Origin: Candidatus Zhuqueibacterota bacterium
GTDB lineage: Bacteria; SM23-31
Reading direction: 5' to 3'
Assembly: GCA_022562855.1 (NCBI GenBank)
Contig: JADFON010000005.1
Coordinates: 1 to 15,914, forward strand
Length of the DNA: 15,914 nt
Shown: one piece after another, positions 6,250-14,239 of the stretch
How positions within the stretch are numbered: the stretch's first letter is position 1
Layout: the number at the start of each line of letters is the position of its first letter
The notes under the pieces: generated by a model
What the model saw: the letters and a program-made list of their open reading frames with translations, nothing else
Database searches by the model: none
Told to the model about the DNA's origin: nothing
Made by a program: the position numbers and the translations under genes

Positions 6250-7632
6250 ATGACGGAAAATCAGGATCGTGGGGCGTGGAGTTCCCGTATAGGTTTTATA
6301 ATGGCTGGGGCGGGTTCTGCTGTCGGTTTGGGCAATATCTGGCGTTTTCCTTATATTACCGGAGAGAACGGAGGCGCTGCGTTTGTCCTGATTTATATAT
6401 TGTGCATATTTTTGATCGGTTTTCCGGTAATGATAGCCGAGCTTACTCTTGGAAGAAAAACTGCAAAGAATCCTGTAGGAATGTTTCATGCTCTTGCTCC
6501 CGGAAGCCCCTGGAAATATGTAGGGGGATTGAGTGTCATTACCGGTCTTGTAATTTTTTCCTGGTACAGTGTAATTGCCGGTTGGGTTGTAGGATATTTA
6601 TATAAAACAGCGGCAGGACATTTTAACAACTTGACCGATCCATCTGCGACAGAGACTATTTTTAGAGATTTTGTCAGCAATCCATTCTCCGTTATACTTT
6701 TAACAGCTTTTTTCATTGCACTGACCGGTTATGTAGTATTCAAGGGAGTAAAGAGCGGAATTGAAAAATGGTCGCGTGTATTGATGCCCATCCTGGTTGT
6801 TTTACTTATTTTGCTTGCTATACGCTCAGTAACGTTACCCGGTGCGTCTGAAGGACTTATTTTTTATCTAAAACCCGACTTTTCAGCAATTAATACAAAT
6901 ATGTTAATCGCCGCGCTCGGGCAGGCTTTTTTCTCATTGAGTCTGGGAATGGGAACAATGATAACATATGGAAGTTATCTTTCAAAGAAAGACAACATTC
7001 CTACTGCGGCAGCCTGGGTCTGCACCTTTGATACGTTAATCGCGATTTTAGCCGGTTTTGTGATTCTTCCGGCAGTAGCGGCAATGGGAAAGGCTTATAC
7101 AGAGGGTCCGGGATTAATTTTCCAGGTGCTCCCTTCGTTATTCGGAGAAATGCCGGGAGGACAGATATTCGGAGTAGGATTTTTTATGCTTATTATAATT
7201 GCCGCGATAACTTCAACCGTGTCAATCCTTATAGTTCCTGTTGCGTATATGGTAGACGAAAAAAAATGGTCACGCAGGAACGCTGTCGGATTTATGTGCT
7301 TAATCGCTTTTGTATTAAGTGTGCCTGCTGCGCTGGCTAACGGTGCGGTTGGATTTTTGTCAAGTTTGCCGGGACTCGGGACAGATTATTTTACTATAAT
7401 AAGCAGTTTATTCGGAGATGTTTCACTAACTCTCGGCTCATTGTTCATTGCCTTATTTGTAGGATGGAAATGGTCTACGGCTAAGGCGAAAGAGGAAATT
7501 GAATCGGAAGGTATAACCTTTGGATTGGCAAAGCAGTGGAGTTTTCTAATACGCTTTGTGGCGCCAATAACAGTTTCGATTCTATTAGGATATACATTTA
7601 GGGATAACATATGGAAGTTGTTCTTCGGTTAA
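6250..7632 (+). CDS. Sodium-dependent transporter, neurotransmitter:sodium symporter (NSS/SNF) family
   Basis: Inner-membrane symporter expected to take up an amino acid or related small molecule with Na+. I count 11 hydrophobic segments, as in bacterial NSS members such as MhsT and Tyt1, rather than the 12 of LeuT. TM1 holds the signature GSAVGLGNIWRFPY followed by GENGGAAF, with the unwound Gly-rich stretch that binds substrate and Na+. The FSLSLGMGTMITYGSYL segment is TM6, the other unwound substrate-site helix, and TSTVSILIVPVAY is TM8, which in this family carries Na2-site Thr/Ser residues. With the start at 6250 the protein has 460 residues; starting at 6232 would add six. Substrate is unknown. 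It stands 23 nt after the DUF5683-like gene and 57 nt before purF, with no link to either pathway evident. Confidence 0.93.
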   Translation: MTENQDRGAWSSRIGFIMAGAGSAVGLGNIWRFPYITGENGGAAFVLIYILCIFLIGFPVMIAELTLGRKTAKNPVGMFHALAPGSPWKYVGGLSVITGLVIFSWYSVIAGWVVGYLYKTAAGHFNNLTDPSATETIFRDFVSNPFSVILLTAFFIALTGYVVFKGVKSGIEKWSRVLMPILVVLLILLAIRSVTLPGASEGLIFYLKPDFSAINTNMLIAALGQAFFSLSLGMGTMITYGSYLSKKDNIPTAAAWVCTFDTLIAILAGFVILPAVAAMGKAYTEGPGLIFQVLPSLFGEMPGGQIFGVGFFMLIIIAAITSTVSILIVPVAYMVDEKKWSRRNAVGFMCLIAFVLSVPAALANGAVGFLSSLPGLGTDYFTIISSLFGDVSLTLGSLFIALFVGWKWSTAKAKEEIESEGITFGLAKQWSFLIRFVAPITVSILLGYTFRDNIWKLFFG

Positions 7633-7689
7633 GAATAGTTTATATTGTAATCAATATTCAAAAATTTTCAAACATTCGGGACAACATAG

Positions 7690-9087
7690 ATGGATTGTAA
7701 TTCTTCGGTAAAAGCTAATTGTGGAGTGGTCGGGATTTATGGTCACCCGGAAGCAGGACAATTGACCTATTTATGCTTATACGCTCTTCAACACAGGGGG
7801 CAGGAAGGCTCAGGAATTGTAACGTCAACGGGAAGAGAATTCAGGTCGCACAGAGCACAGGGGTTGGTTTCCGATATTTTTTCTGATGTAAATACATTAA
7901 AAAAATTAATAGGCAAAATCGCAGTGGGGCATAACAGGTATTCCACTACCGGCGGGAATACGCCCGCTAACGTGCAACCGCTAATAATGAAACTGAAGAA
8001 TGGCCCAATTGCAATTTCTCATAATGGAAACCTGGTAAATGCGAAGGCGCTAAGAAATATCTTGATGAATGAAGGCTCAATATTCCAAACTTCCTCGGAT
8101 AGTGAAATAATCATTCATTTGATAGCTAAGTCCAGGAAAAAAACTTTCCAGGAGAAAATCAAAGAAGCCTTTGAACAGGTTAGCGGTGCATATTCCATCG
8201 TATTGATGACGAAAAACACCCTGGCAGCGATACGCGATCCGAAAGGATTTCGCCCTCTATGTATCGGTAAAAAGGATGGCGCCTATATCATAACGTCAGA
8301 ATCGTGCGCCCTTGATTTGATAGATGCTCAATATATCCGGGATGTGGAGCCTGGTGAGTTGATCATAATTGATAAAAACGGTCTGCGGTCATCTATGATA
8401 TTTCCAAAAGAAAAAACTGCTTTTTGCATTTTTGAGTATATATATTTTTCACGACCGGACAGCAAAGTATTTGGTGAATATGTAGATAAAACAAGGAGAA
8501 AATTCGGCAAAAGACTGGCTGAAATAAAACCGGCAGATGGGGATATAGTAATATCTGTTCCTGACTCAAGCAATACAGCCGCACTCGGATATTCACAAAG
8601 ATCAAAGTTAAGGTTCGAAATCGGGCTTATTCGAAATCACTATATTGGAAGAACCTTTATCCACCCGATTCAAAGTCAGAGAGATTTTAATGTCAGGATA
8701 AAGTTTAACGCAGTCGGTGGTGTGTTGAAGGGGAGAAGGGTTGTTATAGTTGAAGATTCAATAGTTCGCGGGACTACACTAAAAAAACTGGTAAAAATGA
8801 TCAAAAAAGCGGGAGCAAAGGAAGTGCATGTCCGGGTGAGCTCTCCTCCAATTATTTCTCCCTGTTATTATGGGATGGATTTCCCGACTAAAGATGAACT
8901 TATTGCAAATAATAAATCCATTGAAGAAATTCGAGACTATCTCGATGTAGATTCATTGGAGTATTTCCCCCTGGAAGACCTGCTGGGGTCGGTTGAAGAT
9001 GGAGAAACGAATTTTTGCACCGCCTGTTTTAGTGGAAAATATCCGCTTCCTTTGACGGAAGGCTTTACCAAGGATCAATATGAGTAA
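7690..9087 (+). CDS. purF: PurF, amidophosphoribosyltransferase (Fe-S, propeptide type)
   Basis: Commits PRPP to purine synthesis: glutamine plus PRPP gives 5-phosphoribosylamine. The 465-residue chain begins with a 10-residue propeptide before C11 (NCGVVGIYG), the N-terminal catalytic nucleophile of the glutaminase half once the leader is removed. Other glutaminase motifs are LQHRGQEGSGI (33-43), GHNRYSTTG (80-88) and ISHNGNL (109-115). The phosphoribosyl half carries the PRPP loop VVIVEDSIVRGTT (351-363). Four cysteines, C246, C392, C443 and C446 (the last two in FCTACF), sit where the Bacillus-type enzyme binds its structural [4Fe-4S] cluster, so this is the oxygen-sensitive class. No purine riboswitch is apparent in the 57-nt upstream gap. 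The last codons overlap the start of a ferredoxin gene by 8 nt, which is unusual for purF and suggests coupled translation. Confidence 0.97.
   Translation: MDCNSSVKANCGVVGIYGHPEAGQLTYLCLYALQHRGQEGSGIVTSTGREFRSHRAQGLVSDIFSDVNTLKKLIGKIAVGHNRYSTTGGNTPANVQPLIMKLKNGPIAISHNGNLVNAKALRNILMNEGSIFQTSSDSEIIIHLIAKSRKKTFQEKIKEAFEQVSGAYSIVLMTKNTLAAIRDPKGFRPLCIGKKDGAYIITSESCALDLIDAQYIRDVEPGELIIIDKNGLRSSMIFPKEKTAFCIFEYIYFSRPDSKVFGEYVDKTRRKFGKRLAEIKPADGDIVISVPDSSNTAALGYSQRSKLRFEIGLIRNHYIGRTFIHPIQSQRDFNVRIKFNAVGGVLKGRRVVIVEDSIVRGTTLKKLVKMIKKAGAKEVHVRVSSPPIISPCYYGMDFPTKDELIANNKSIEEIRDYLDVDSLEYFPLEDLLGSVEDGETNFCTACFSGKYPLPLTEGFTKDQYE
9070..9074 (+). promoter_or_regulatory. Shine-Dalgarno site for the ferredoxin, inside purF
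   Basis: AAGGA lies 5 nt before the ATG at 9080 and within the last codons of purF. It supports the overlapping start and means ribosomes finishing purF pass directly over it. Confidence 0.65.
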
Positions 9088-9310
9088 ATTAGACGTCGCA
9101 AGCAGAATCGAACCAAAACGCAAAAAACCGGATAATATTGAGATATTGCCTGAAATATGCGATTTGTGCGGCGCTTGCGTAGCTGTATGCCCGCCCAATG
9201 TGATGAGTCTGATTCAAAATGATCTTTCAATAGATTTTAACGGTTGTACATATTGCTCTCTCTGTATTGATATCTGTCCGCTCAGGGCTATTAAGGGTTC
9301 ATTTAATTGA
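9080..9310 (+). CDS. 2x[4Fe-4S] ferredoxin-type protein
   Basis: A 76-residue protein with two classic cluster motifs: CDLCGACVAVCPPN and CTYCSLCIDICPLRA, each CxxCxxCxxxCP. A basic leader (SRIEPKRKKPD) precedes the clusters. It should be a soluble one-electron carrier of low potential; the fold is certain from the cysteines, the partner is not. The next gene, 84 nt downstream, is a geranylgeranyl-reductase-family flavoprotein, and in archaea such reductases take electrons from ferredoxins, so this pair probably works together (inference). Other possible users nearby are RimO, which needs reducing equivalents for radical SAM chemistry. The 8-nt overlap with purF ties its expression to purine synthesis. 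Confidence 0.92.
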   Translation: MSKLDVASRIEPKRKKPDNIEILPEICDLCGACVAVCPPNVMSLIQNDLSIDFNGCTYCSLCIDICPLRAIKGSFN

Positions 9311-9394
9311 TGTTTATTTGTGCTTGATAGATCTATGTAATTCATTATGTACTTACTGAATGATTCATAAATAAAATTTCCTTTTTTTTCTTCC

Positions 9395-10594
9395 ATGAAT
9401 GTTCGTACCGATTCGATCTTTAAACAGAATTACGACGTGATAATTGTTGGCGGGGGTCCGGCTGGAAGCACTGCCGCGCAATTTTCCGCCAAAAGTGGGG
9501 CGAAAGTTTTGCTTCTTGAACGTGATCCGGTTTTAGGATCGCCCGTAAGATGCGGCGAAGGAGTCAGCGAAAGAGGAATAAAGGGTTATATTTCGCTTAA
9601 GGGTCCGTGGATCGCGAATAAGCTGAATTCGTTGGAACTTTTTTCTCCGGACAACAGCAAAATAGAGCTAACAGCCAATCTAATCGGATATATTTTGGAC
9701 CGGTCTATATTTGATAAAGTTCTCGGTGAAAAAGCTGAAATAGCGGGTGCATCTATTGTTACGAAGGCAGATGTAAAGGGACTGCTCAAAAACAACGGGC
9801 ATCTGGATGGCGTTTTGGTGCAGTATGAAGAAAAAGAGTACGAAGTCCGTGGCAAAATAATTATCGGTGCGGACGGCGTCGAATCCCGGGTCGGAAGATG
9901 GCACGGCATAAAAACAATGACGAAAATGAACAACATGGAATCCGGAATTCAGATAAATGCGACAAATATTAATATCAAGAGAGATGTGTGCCAGTTTTAT
10001 TTTGGTCATGAAGTTGCTCCCGGAGGTTATCTATGGGTATTTCCCAAAAGCGACAACCAGGCAAATATAGGATTGGCGGTTTCCGGTAATTACTCCAGGC
10101 AAAAACCGGCGAAGGATTATTTGATGGATTTTATGAATAAACGATTCCCACATGCCGAATGGAGCACTATGGTTGCTGGAGGGATTCCATGCAACCCACC
10201 GTTAAAACAACTTACAAAATCGAACTTATTGCTTGCCGGAGACGCCGGACACCAGGTAAATCCTTTGACGGGCGCCGGTATTGCGAACGCTATTCAGGCA
10301 GGCAGATTAGCCGGTGAAACTGCCGGAAACGCACTAAAATCAGGTGGCTCTTTAGAACAGAATCTGAAAATTTATGAAAAAAAATGGCGCCGGTCTCGAG
10401 GCAGATTCCATAAAAGCGCTACGAGATTAAAAAACGCTGTTCATGGATTTGATGATGATAAATTAAATGAATTATCACGCATGCTGATCAAAATACCAAA
10501 AAATGACTGGTCGATGCTGAGAATATTTCTATTTGCTGTCAGAAAAAACCCAGAGTTGATTATCGATTGTATTAAGTTATTCAAGAAATTCTAA
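9395..10594 (+). CDS. Geranylgeranyl reductase family FAD-dependent oxidoreductase
   Basis: 399 residues of the group II flavoprotein type. The N-terminus carries the dinucleotide fold YDVIIVGGGPAGSTAAQ (GGGPAG at 19-24) and the acidic LLLERD; then GSPVRCGEGVSERGI (48-62), the 'CGEG' signature with C53 typical of geranylgeranyl reductases. GGYLWVFPKS (210-219) and AGDAGHQVNPLTGAGIANAI (281-300), the second FAD-contact motif, follow in the normal order. Family members saturate double bonds in isoprenoid chains: archaeal lipids, chlorophyll side chains, and menaquinone tails in mycobacteria (MenJ). In this bacterium the likeliest substrate is a quinone or polyprenyl chain, but nothing in the window proves it. 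The adjacent ferredoxin is a plausible electron donor. No clear Shine-Dalgarno precedes the ATG. In the gap a TTGATA at 9324-9329 with a poor -10 (TATGTA, 9346-9351) is at most a weak promoter. The stop overlaps the ftsY start by one base. Confidence 0.9.
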   Translation: MNVRTDSIFKQNYDVIIVGGGPAGSTAAQFSAKSGAKVLLLERDPVLGSPVRCGEGVSERGIKGYISLKGPWIANKLNSLELFSPDNSKIELTANLIGYILDRSIFDKVLGEKAEIAGASIVTKADVKGLLKNNGHLDGVLVQYEEKEYEVRGKIIIGADGVESRVGRWHGIKTMTKMNNMESGIQINATNINIKRDVCQFYFGHEVAPGGYLWVFPKSDNQANIGLAVSGNYSRQKPAKDYLMDFMNKRFPHAEWSTMVAGGIPCNPPLKQLTKSNLLLAGDAGHQVNPLTGAGIANAIQAGRLAGETAGNALKSGGSLEQNLKIYEKKWRRSRGRFHKSATRLKNAVHGFDDDKLNELSRMLIKIPKNDWSMLRIFLFAVRKNPELIIDCIKLFKKF

Positions 10595-11514
10595 TGATAC
10601 AGTTGCTAAACAGTTTAAAATCAGGACTCCGCCGAACAAGAGACAACTTAACTAATTCATTGAAGTCGTTAATTCCTGGTAAAAAAGGACTTTCCGAAGA
10701 ATTGCTCGCAGAAATCGAACAGGTATTGATACTCGGTGACATAGGAGTAAACACAGCAACCGATATTGCCGCAGAAATAAAGCAACGCTTTCAAAAAGAA
10801 AAAGAAGTTAATTATGACCAGGTGGTCAGCGTAATTAAAGAGGAGATTCACAGTACAGTTGACTTTCTTACTCACAAAGACAATGGGATCTCATCACTTA
10901 AATCACCCTACGTAATACTGGTGGTTGGTGTAAACGGGACCGGAAAAACTACCTCGATCGGAAAATTAGCTCACTATTATAGAAGTGAGGGGAAACGCGT
11001 TCTACTGGCTGCCGCCGACACGTACCGCGCTGCCGCCATTGACCAATTAGAAAAATGGAAAGACAGGACAGGGGTTGAAATTGTCAAAAACGAAGAAGGG
11101 ACTGACCCCGCCGCGGTTGCTTTTGACTCTGCCCAGGCTGCACTCGCACGTGATATTGATGTATTACTGGTGGACACCGCGGGCAGAATACATACGAATG
11201 TAAATTTGATGAATGAACTGGAAAAAATAAAAAGGGTGATAGGCAATGTAATCCCTGGCGCGCCCCATAAAATATTGCTTGTTATCGATGCCAATACAGG
11301 GCAAAATGCGATTTCACAGGCGCGGTCTTTCACTGGCTCGCTTGATGTAGACGGAATATTTCTCACAAAACTGGATGGTACGGCGAAAGGCGGCGTAATA
11401 ATACCAATTATGAGAGAATTGAAAATTCCCATAGAATTCGTAGGAATCGGAGAACAAAAAGAGGATATTAAATTGTTTAACATTAAGGAATATTTAAATG
11501 CCTTATTTGCCTAA
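10594..11514 (+). CDS. ftsY: FtsY, signal recognition particle receptor
   Basis: SRP-receptor GTPase that docks ribosome-nascent chain complexes at the inner membrane. The 306-residue protein lacks the long acidic A domain of E. coli FtsY and is the short NG form, starting with a basic amphipathic helix (LLNSLKSGLRRTRDNLTNSL) of the kind used for lipid binding. N domain to about residue 100; G domain motifs are GVNGTGKTT (G1, 112-120), AADTYRAAAIDQL, DTAGR (G3, 194-198), TKLDGTAKGG (G4, 258-267) and GIGE with DIKLFN at the end, all intact. It overlaps the preceding reductase stop by 1 nt (TAATG) and the rimO start by 17 nt, so all three should be translated together. ftsY beside rimO is a known neighbourhood in Bacteroidetes/Chlorobi-type genomes. 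Confidence 0.97.
   Translation: MIQLLNSLKSGLRRTRDNLTNSLKSLIPGKKGLSEELLAEIEQVLILGDIGVNTATDIAAEIKQRFQKEKEVNYDQVVSVIKEEIHSTVDFLTHKDNGISSLKSPYVILVVGVNGTGKTTSIGKLAHYYRSEGKRVLLAAADTYRAAAIDQLEKWKDRTGVEIVKNEEGTDPAAVAFDSAQAALARDIDVLLVDTAGRIHTNVNLMNELEKIKRVIGNVIPGAPHKILLVIDANTGQNAISQARSFTGSLDVDGIFLTKLDGTAKGGVIIPIMRELKIPIEFVGIGEQKEDIKLFNIKEYLNALFA
11485..11489 (+). promoter_or_regulatory. Shine-Dalgarno site for rimO, inside ftsY
   Basis: AAGGA sits 8 nt before the ATG at 11498. It favours that start over the in-frame ATG at 11537, which lacks a site at the right distance, and so supports the 17-nt overlap with ftsY. Confidence 0.65.
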
Positions 11515-12814
11515 AAAGGATATCGGATCTTCCGGCATGTCCGAATCAGTTGAATTAATAACGTTAGGCTGTCCAAAAAACGATGTTGATTCGGAGGTAG
11601 TCGGACAGATTCTTGTAGATTCAGGACATACTCTTACAACAGAGCAGAACGGCGCTTCAACTGTTTTTATCAATACATGTGGATTTATAGAGGACGCAAA
11701 GAAAGAATCAATAGACCGGATAAAAGAAGCGATAAACAGAAAGAAAGCCGGGCAGATCAAAAATATTATTGTTGCAGGTTGCCTTGTAGGGAGATACCGC
11801 AAGGATCTTGAAGAAAGATTTAAAGATGTCGATGCGTTTTTTGAGGTTTCCGATTTTGATTCGATTAAAAAATATTTCAATGTTTTTAATGGTAAACCTG
11901 GGGTTATGGACAGATACAGGCTGACTCCTAAGCATTTTGCCTATCTAAAAATTTCCGAAGGTTGTGATTATAAATGCTCTTTTTGTGCTATACCGGGCAT
12001 CAGGGGTTTGCAAAAAAGCAGACCACTTAATTCATTACTCGATGAAGCACGCAGACTAATAGATAATGGTGTATGTGAACTGATACTTATTGCGGAAGAT
12101 TCAACCCGTTACGGTATCGATCTTGACACAAACGAAGATCTTTGTAAATTACTTGAAAATCTGAGCAATCTGGACGGACTAAAATGGATACGTCTGTTAT
12201 ATGCGTATCCTAAGTCGATTTCCGACAGGTTGATCGATATAATAGGTGAGAGAGATAACATTTGCAATTATATAGATATGCCCATTCAGCATGTGTCGAA
12301 CACCGTATTAAAGAGAATGAAACGGACCTACAAAAGAAGGGACATTGAGGACAAGATTGAAAAACTTCGAAACAGAATTCCCGATATTATACTCCGAACT
12401 ACCGTAATTGTCGGTTTTCCTGGAGAAACTAAGGAACAATTTGTGGAATTATCGAACTTTCTAATGGAGAGTCCATTTGACAGATTAGGCGCCTTTATGT
12501 ATTCTGACGAAGATGGGACTCAGGCAGAAAGTTTAGACAACAAGGTCTCAAAAAATGAAATGATCGAGCGACTGGAAGAAATTCAATTAAATCAAAACTA
12601 TATTTCTGAACAAGTAAACAGACAACTGATCGGGAAAAAACTTGAAGTTTTGGTCGATTATAAGGATGAAGAATCGGATATGTTCCTTGGAAGGTCTTAT
12701 GGCGACGCTCCTTCCATTGACCAGGTTATTCAAATAGACCGACCCGCTGAAGTGGGTGAATTCACAACAATTACTGTCGAAGATTCAACCGCTACCGAGT
12801 TAACAGGAAAATAA
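11498..12814 (+). CDS. rimO: RimO, ribosomal protein S12 (Asp) methylthiotransferase
   Basis: Radical SAM enzyme that adds a methylthio group to the conserved Asp of ribosomal protein S12. Layout of the 438 residues: UPF0004 domain with three cluster cysteines C25 (TLGCPKNDVDSE), C61 (NTCGFIEDAKKES) and C95 (GCLVGRY); radical SAM domain with C156, C160 and C163 (EGCDYKCSFCAIPGIRG); C-terminal TRAM domain (from about 375) containing GKKLEVLVDY and GRSYGDAPSID. RimO rather than the tRNA enzyme MiaB is indicated by GCPKNDVDSE, by CGFIEDAK, and by the YSDEDGT block before the TRAM domain. It carries two [4Fe-4S] clusters and needs an electron donor; the ferredoxin three genes upstream is a possible one (inference). 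The gene overlaps ftsY by 17 nt. Its stop lies inside the ribosome site of the next gene. Confidence 0.95.
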   Translation: MPYLPKKDIGSSGMSESVELITLGCPKNDVDSEVVGQILVDSGHTLTTEQNGASTVFINTCGFIEDAKKESIDRIKEAINRKKAGQIKNIIVAGCLVGRYRKDLEERFKDVDAFFEVSDFDSIKKYFNVFNGKPGVMDRYRLTPKHFAYLKISEGCDYKCSFCAIPGIRGLQKSRPLNSLLDEARRLIDNGVCELILIAEDSTRYGIDLDTNEDLCKLLENLSNLDGLKWIRLLYAYPKSISDRLIDIIGERDNICNYIDMPIQHVSNTVLKRMKRTYKRRDIEDKIEKLRNRIPDIILRTTVIVGFPGETKEQFVELSNFLMESPFDRLGAFMYSDEDGTQAESLDNKVSKNEMIERLEEIQLNQNYISEQVNRQLIGKKLEVLVDYKDEESDMFLGRSYGDAPSIDQVIQIDRPAEVGEFTTITVEDSTATELTGK

Positions 12815-12826
12815 AAGGATTGATAT

Positions 12827-14140
12827 ATGAAAAGATTCTCAATAATATTCAAGACCGCTTTGTTATCGTTCTGCTTATTGATTCCTTTTTTTGATGTAAG
12901 TACTGCCCAAGAACCGAATTTGTTTAGTGAAAACATGTATGAGGGACTCGATTTTGATTATTCCTATTTTCTTGTTCCAAATAAACGGGGAGAGAACTCG
13001 GTTCTAATTGTTTTTACGAAAATTCCCTATAGCAGGTTGATTTTTTCAAGTTTCGAGAAATTGTTTAGGGCGGAATATGAAATTTCGATCGAAATTCGTG
13101 ACGGGGAAAATGAATTGAGCCAGAGAAAAACCTGGCGTGAAACGATACAAACGACAGATTATAATGAAACTGGAAGAAATAACCTTTATCATCTTTCAAC
13201 CACCCAAATACCTGTAATTCCCGGTGACTATTCTCTGAATGTATCTATTGAAGATTATAATACGAAGAAACGTATCGGAAAATCCCAAAAGCTGAAAATA
13301 GACGAACATGACGATAGTAAGCTCCGAACCACAAGCATCATGTTTGTGGAAAATGTTGAATTTGATGGTGATAATGTTAAAAGTTATATACCCAGTATTT
13401 CAGAAGTGCTGCCAACGTCAGGCAAAACTTATTATGCTTATTTAGAAGTCGTACCATCTGAACCAAATCAAAAATATACTATAGAAGTAGAGCTGAAAAA
13501 TGTTGGAAGCAGAAAAAAGGTAACAGTTTTTAAAGACAAATTTGAAAGAACATCCGGTATCGGCAATATAACGATCGCAACCGAACTGACTGACAAAGAA
13601 GTGTTATCCGGTACATACGAACTCAAGTACAAGATCTCCGGTGGGTGGCGAAATAATAAAACAGTCACAAAGGAATGCTACTTATCGTGGTTTGGCATTC
13701 CTACCGATGAAAATGATCTGGAATTGGCTCTTGCACAAATGAAATACGCGTTTGACAAAGTTATTTTTAAAAATATCGGCAAAATGACCTATGAAGAAAA
13801 ACTTGAACTATTTGTCTCAGTCTGGGAAAATCATGATCCGACACCGGAAACACCGAGAAATGAATTTATGACAGAGTATTTTAAACGCGTGCAATATGCC
13901 AATGCTGCGTTCAAGAGTTCTCAGGATGGTTGGAAAACGGACAGAGGGATGATTTTTATACTCTTTGGACCTCCAAGCGATGTTTTCTATTTCGATTTTC
14001 TAAGCAACTCCTACCCAATTCAATACTGGTCATATCTGTTTGATAATCAAGTGTTTAAGTTTTATGATGTTTATAATACTGGCGACTTTCGTCTCGCCGT
14101 GCCTTATAATTACGATATTTGGACACGACCGAAAAAATAA
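12827..14140 (+). CDS. Exported GWxTD domain-containing protein
   Basis: 437 residues with a Sec signal peptide (ALLSFCLLIPFFDVSTAQ; plausible cut after A27). The middle (about 40-290) is beta-rich with repeated Ig-like stretches such as VIPGDYSLNVSIEDY and LSGTYELKYKISGGW. The C-terminal part holds DGWKTDRGMIFILFGPPSD (367-385), the GWxTD motif proper at 368-372, followed by YWSY and F.FYD as in the family. GWxTD proteins occur in Bacteroidetes, Acidobacteria and related phyla; their function is unknown to me, though they are exported. A strong ribosome site, AAAAGGA at 12813-12819, stands 7 nt before the ATG and overlaps the rimO stop, indicating cotranscription. There is no lipobox Cys at the cut site, so it should be a soluble periplasmic or secreted protein. 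Confidence 0.88.
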   Translation: MKRFSIIFKTALLSFCLLIPFFDVSTAQEPNLFSENMYEGLDFDYSYFLVPNKRGENSVLIVFTKIPYSRLIFSSFEKLFRAEYEISIEIRDGENELSQRKTWRETIQTTDYNETGRNNLYHLSTTQIPVIPGDYSLNVSIEDYNTKKRIGKSQKLKIDEHDDSKLRTTSIMFVENVEFDGDNVKSYIPSISEVLPTSGKTYYAYLEVVPSEPNQKYTIEVELKNVGSRKKVTVFKDKFERTSGIGNITIATELTDKEVLSGTYELKYKISGGWRNNKTVTKECYLSWFGIPTDENDLELALAQMKYAFDKVIFKNIGKMTYEEKLELFVSVWENHDPTPETPRNEFMTEYFKRVQYANAAFKSSQDGWKTDRGMIFILFGPPSDVFYFDFLSNSYPIQYWSYLFDNQVFKFYDVYNTGDFRLAVPYNYDIWTRPKK

Positions 14141-14239
14141 CGAGTGTATGAACTGTTCTTCCAGTTAAAAATCGGTGACATGGGAATGGCGTGTTTCTCA
14201 AATTTATCAGTTGCAGTATAACAGGTGCGAGTGGCAATC

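Noticed and set aside
7642-7657. ATATTG-TAAT-CAATAT hairpin between the NSS gene and purF
   Set aside because: Six AT-rich pairs only, no T-run, expected by chance in this composition.
10977-11483. A 168-codon minus-strand open frame inside ftsY
   Set aside because: Antisense shadow of the GTPase domain, rich in Ser/Pro/Ile with no recognisable motif.
14151-14166. AACTG...CAGTT hairpin after the GWxTD gene
   Set aside because: Only 5 bp with a 6-nt loop and no T-run; too weak for a terminator.
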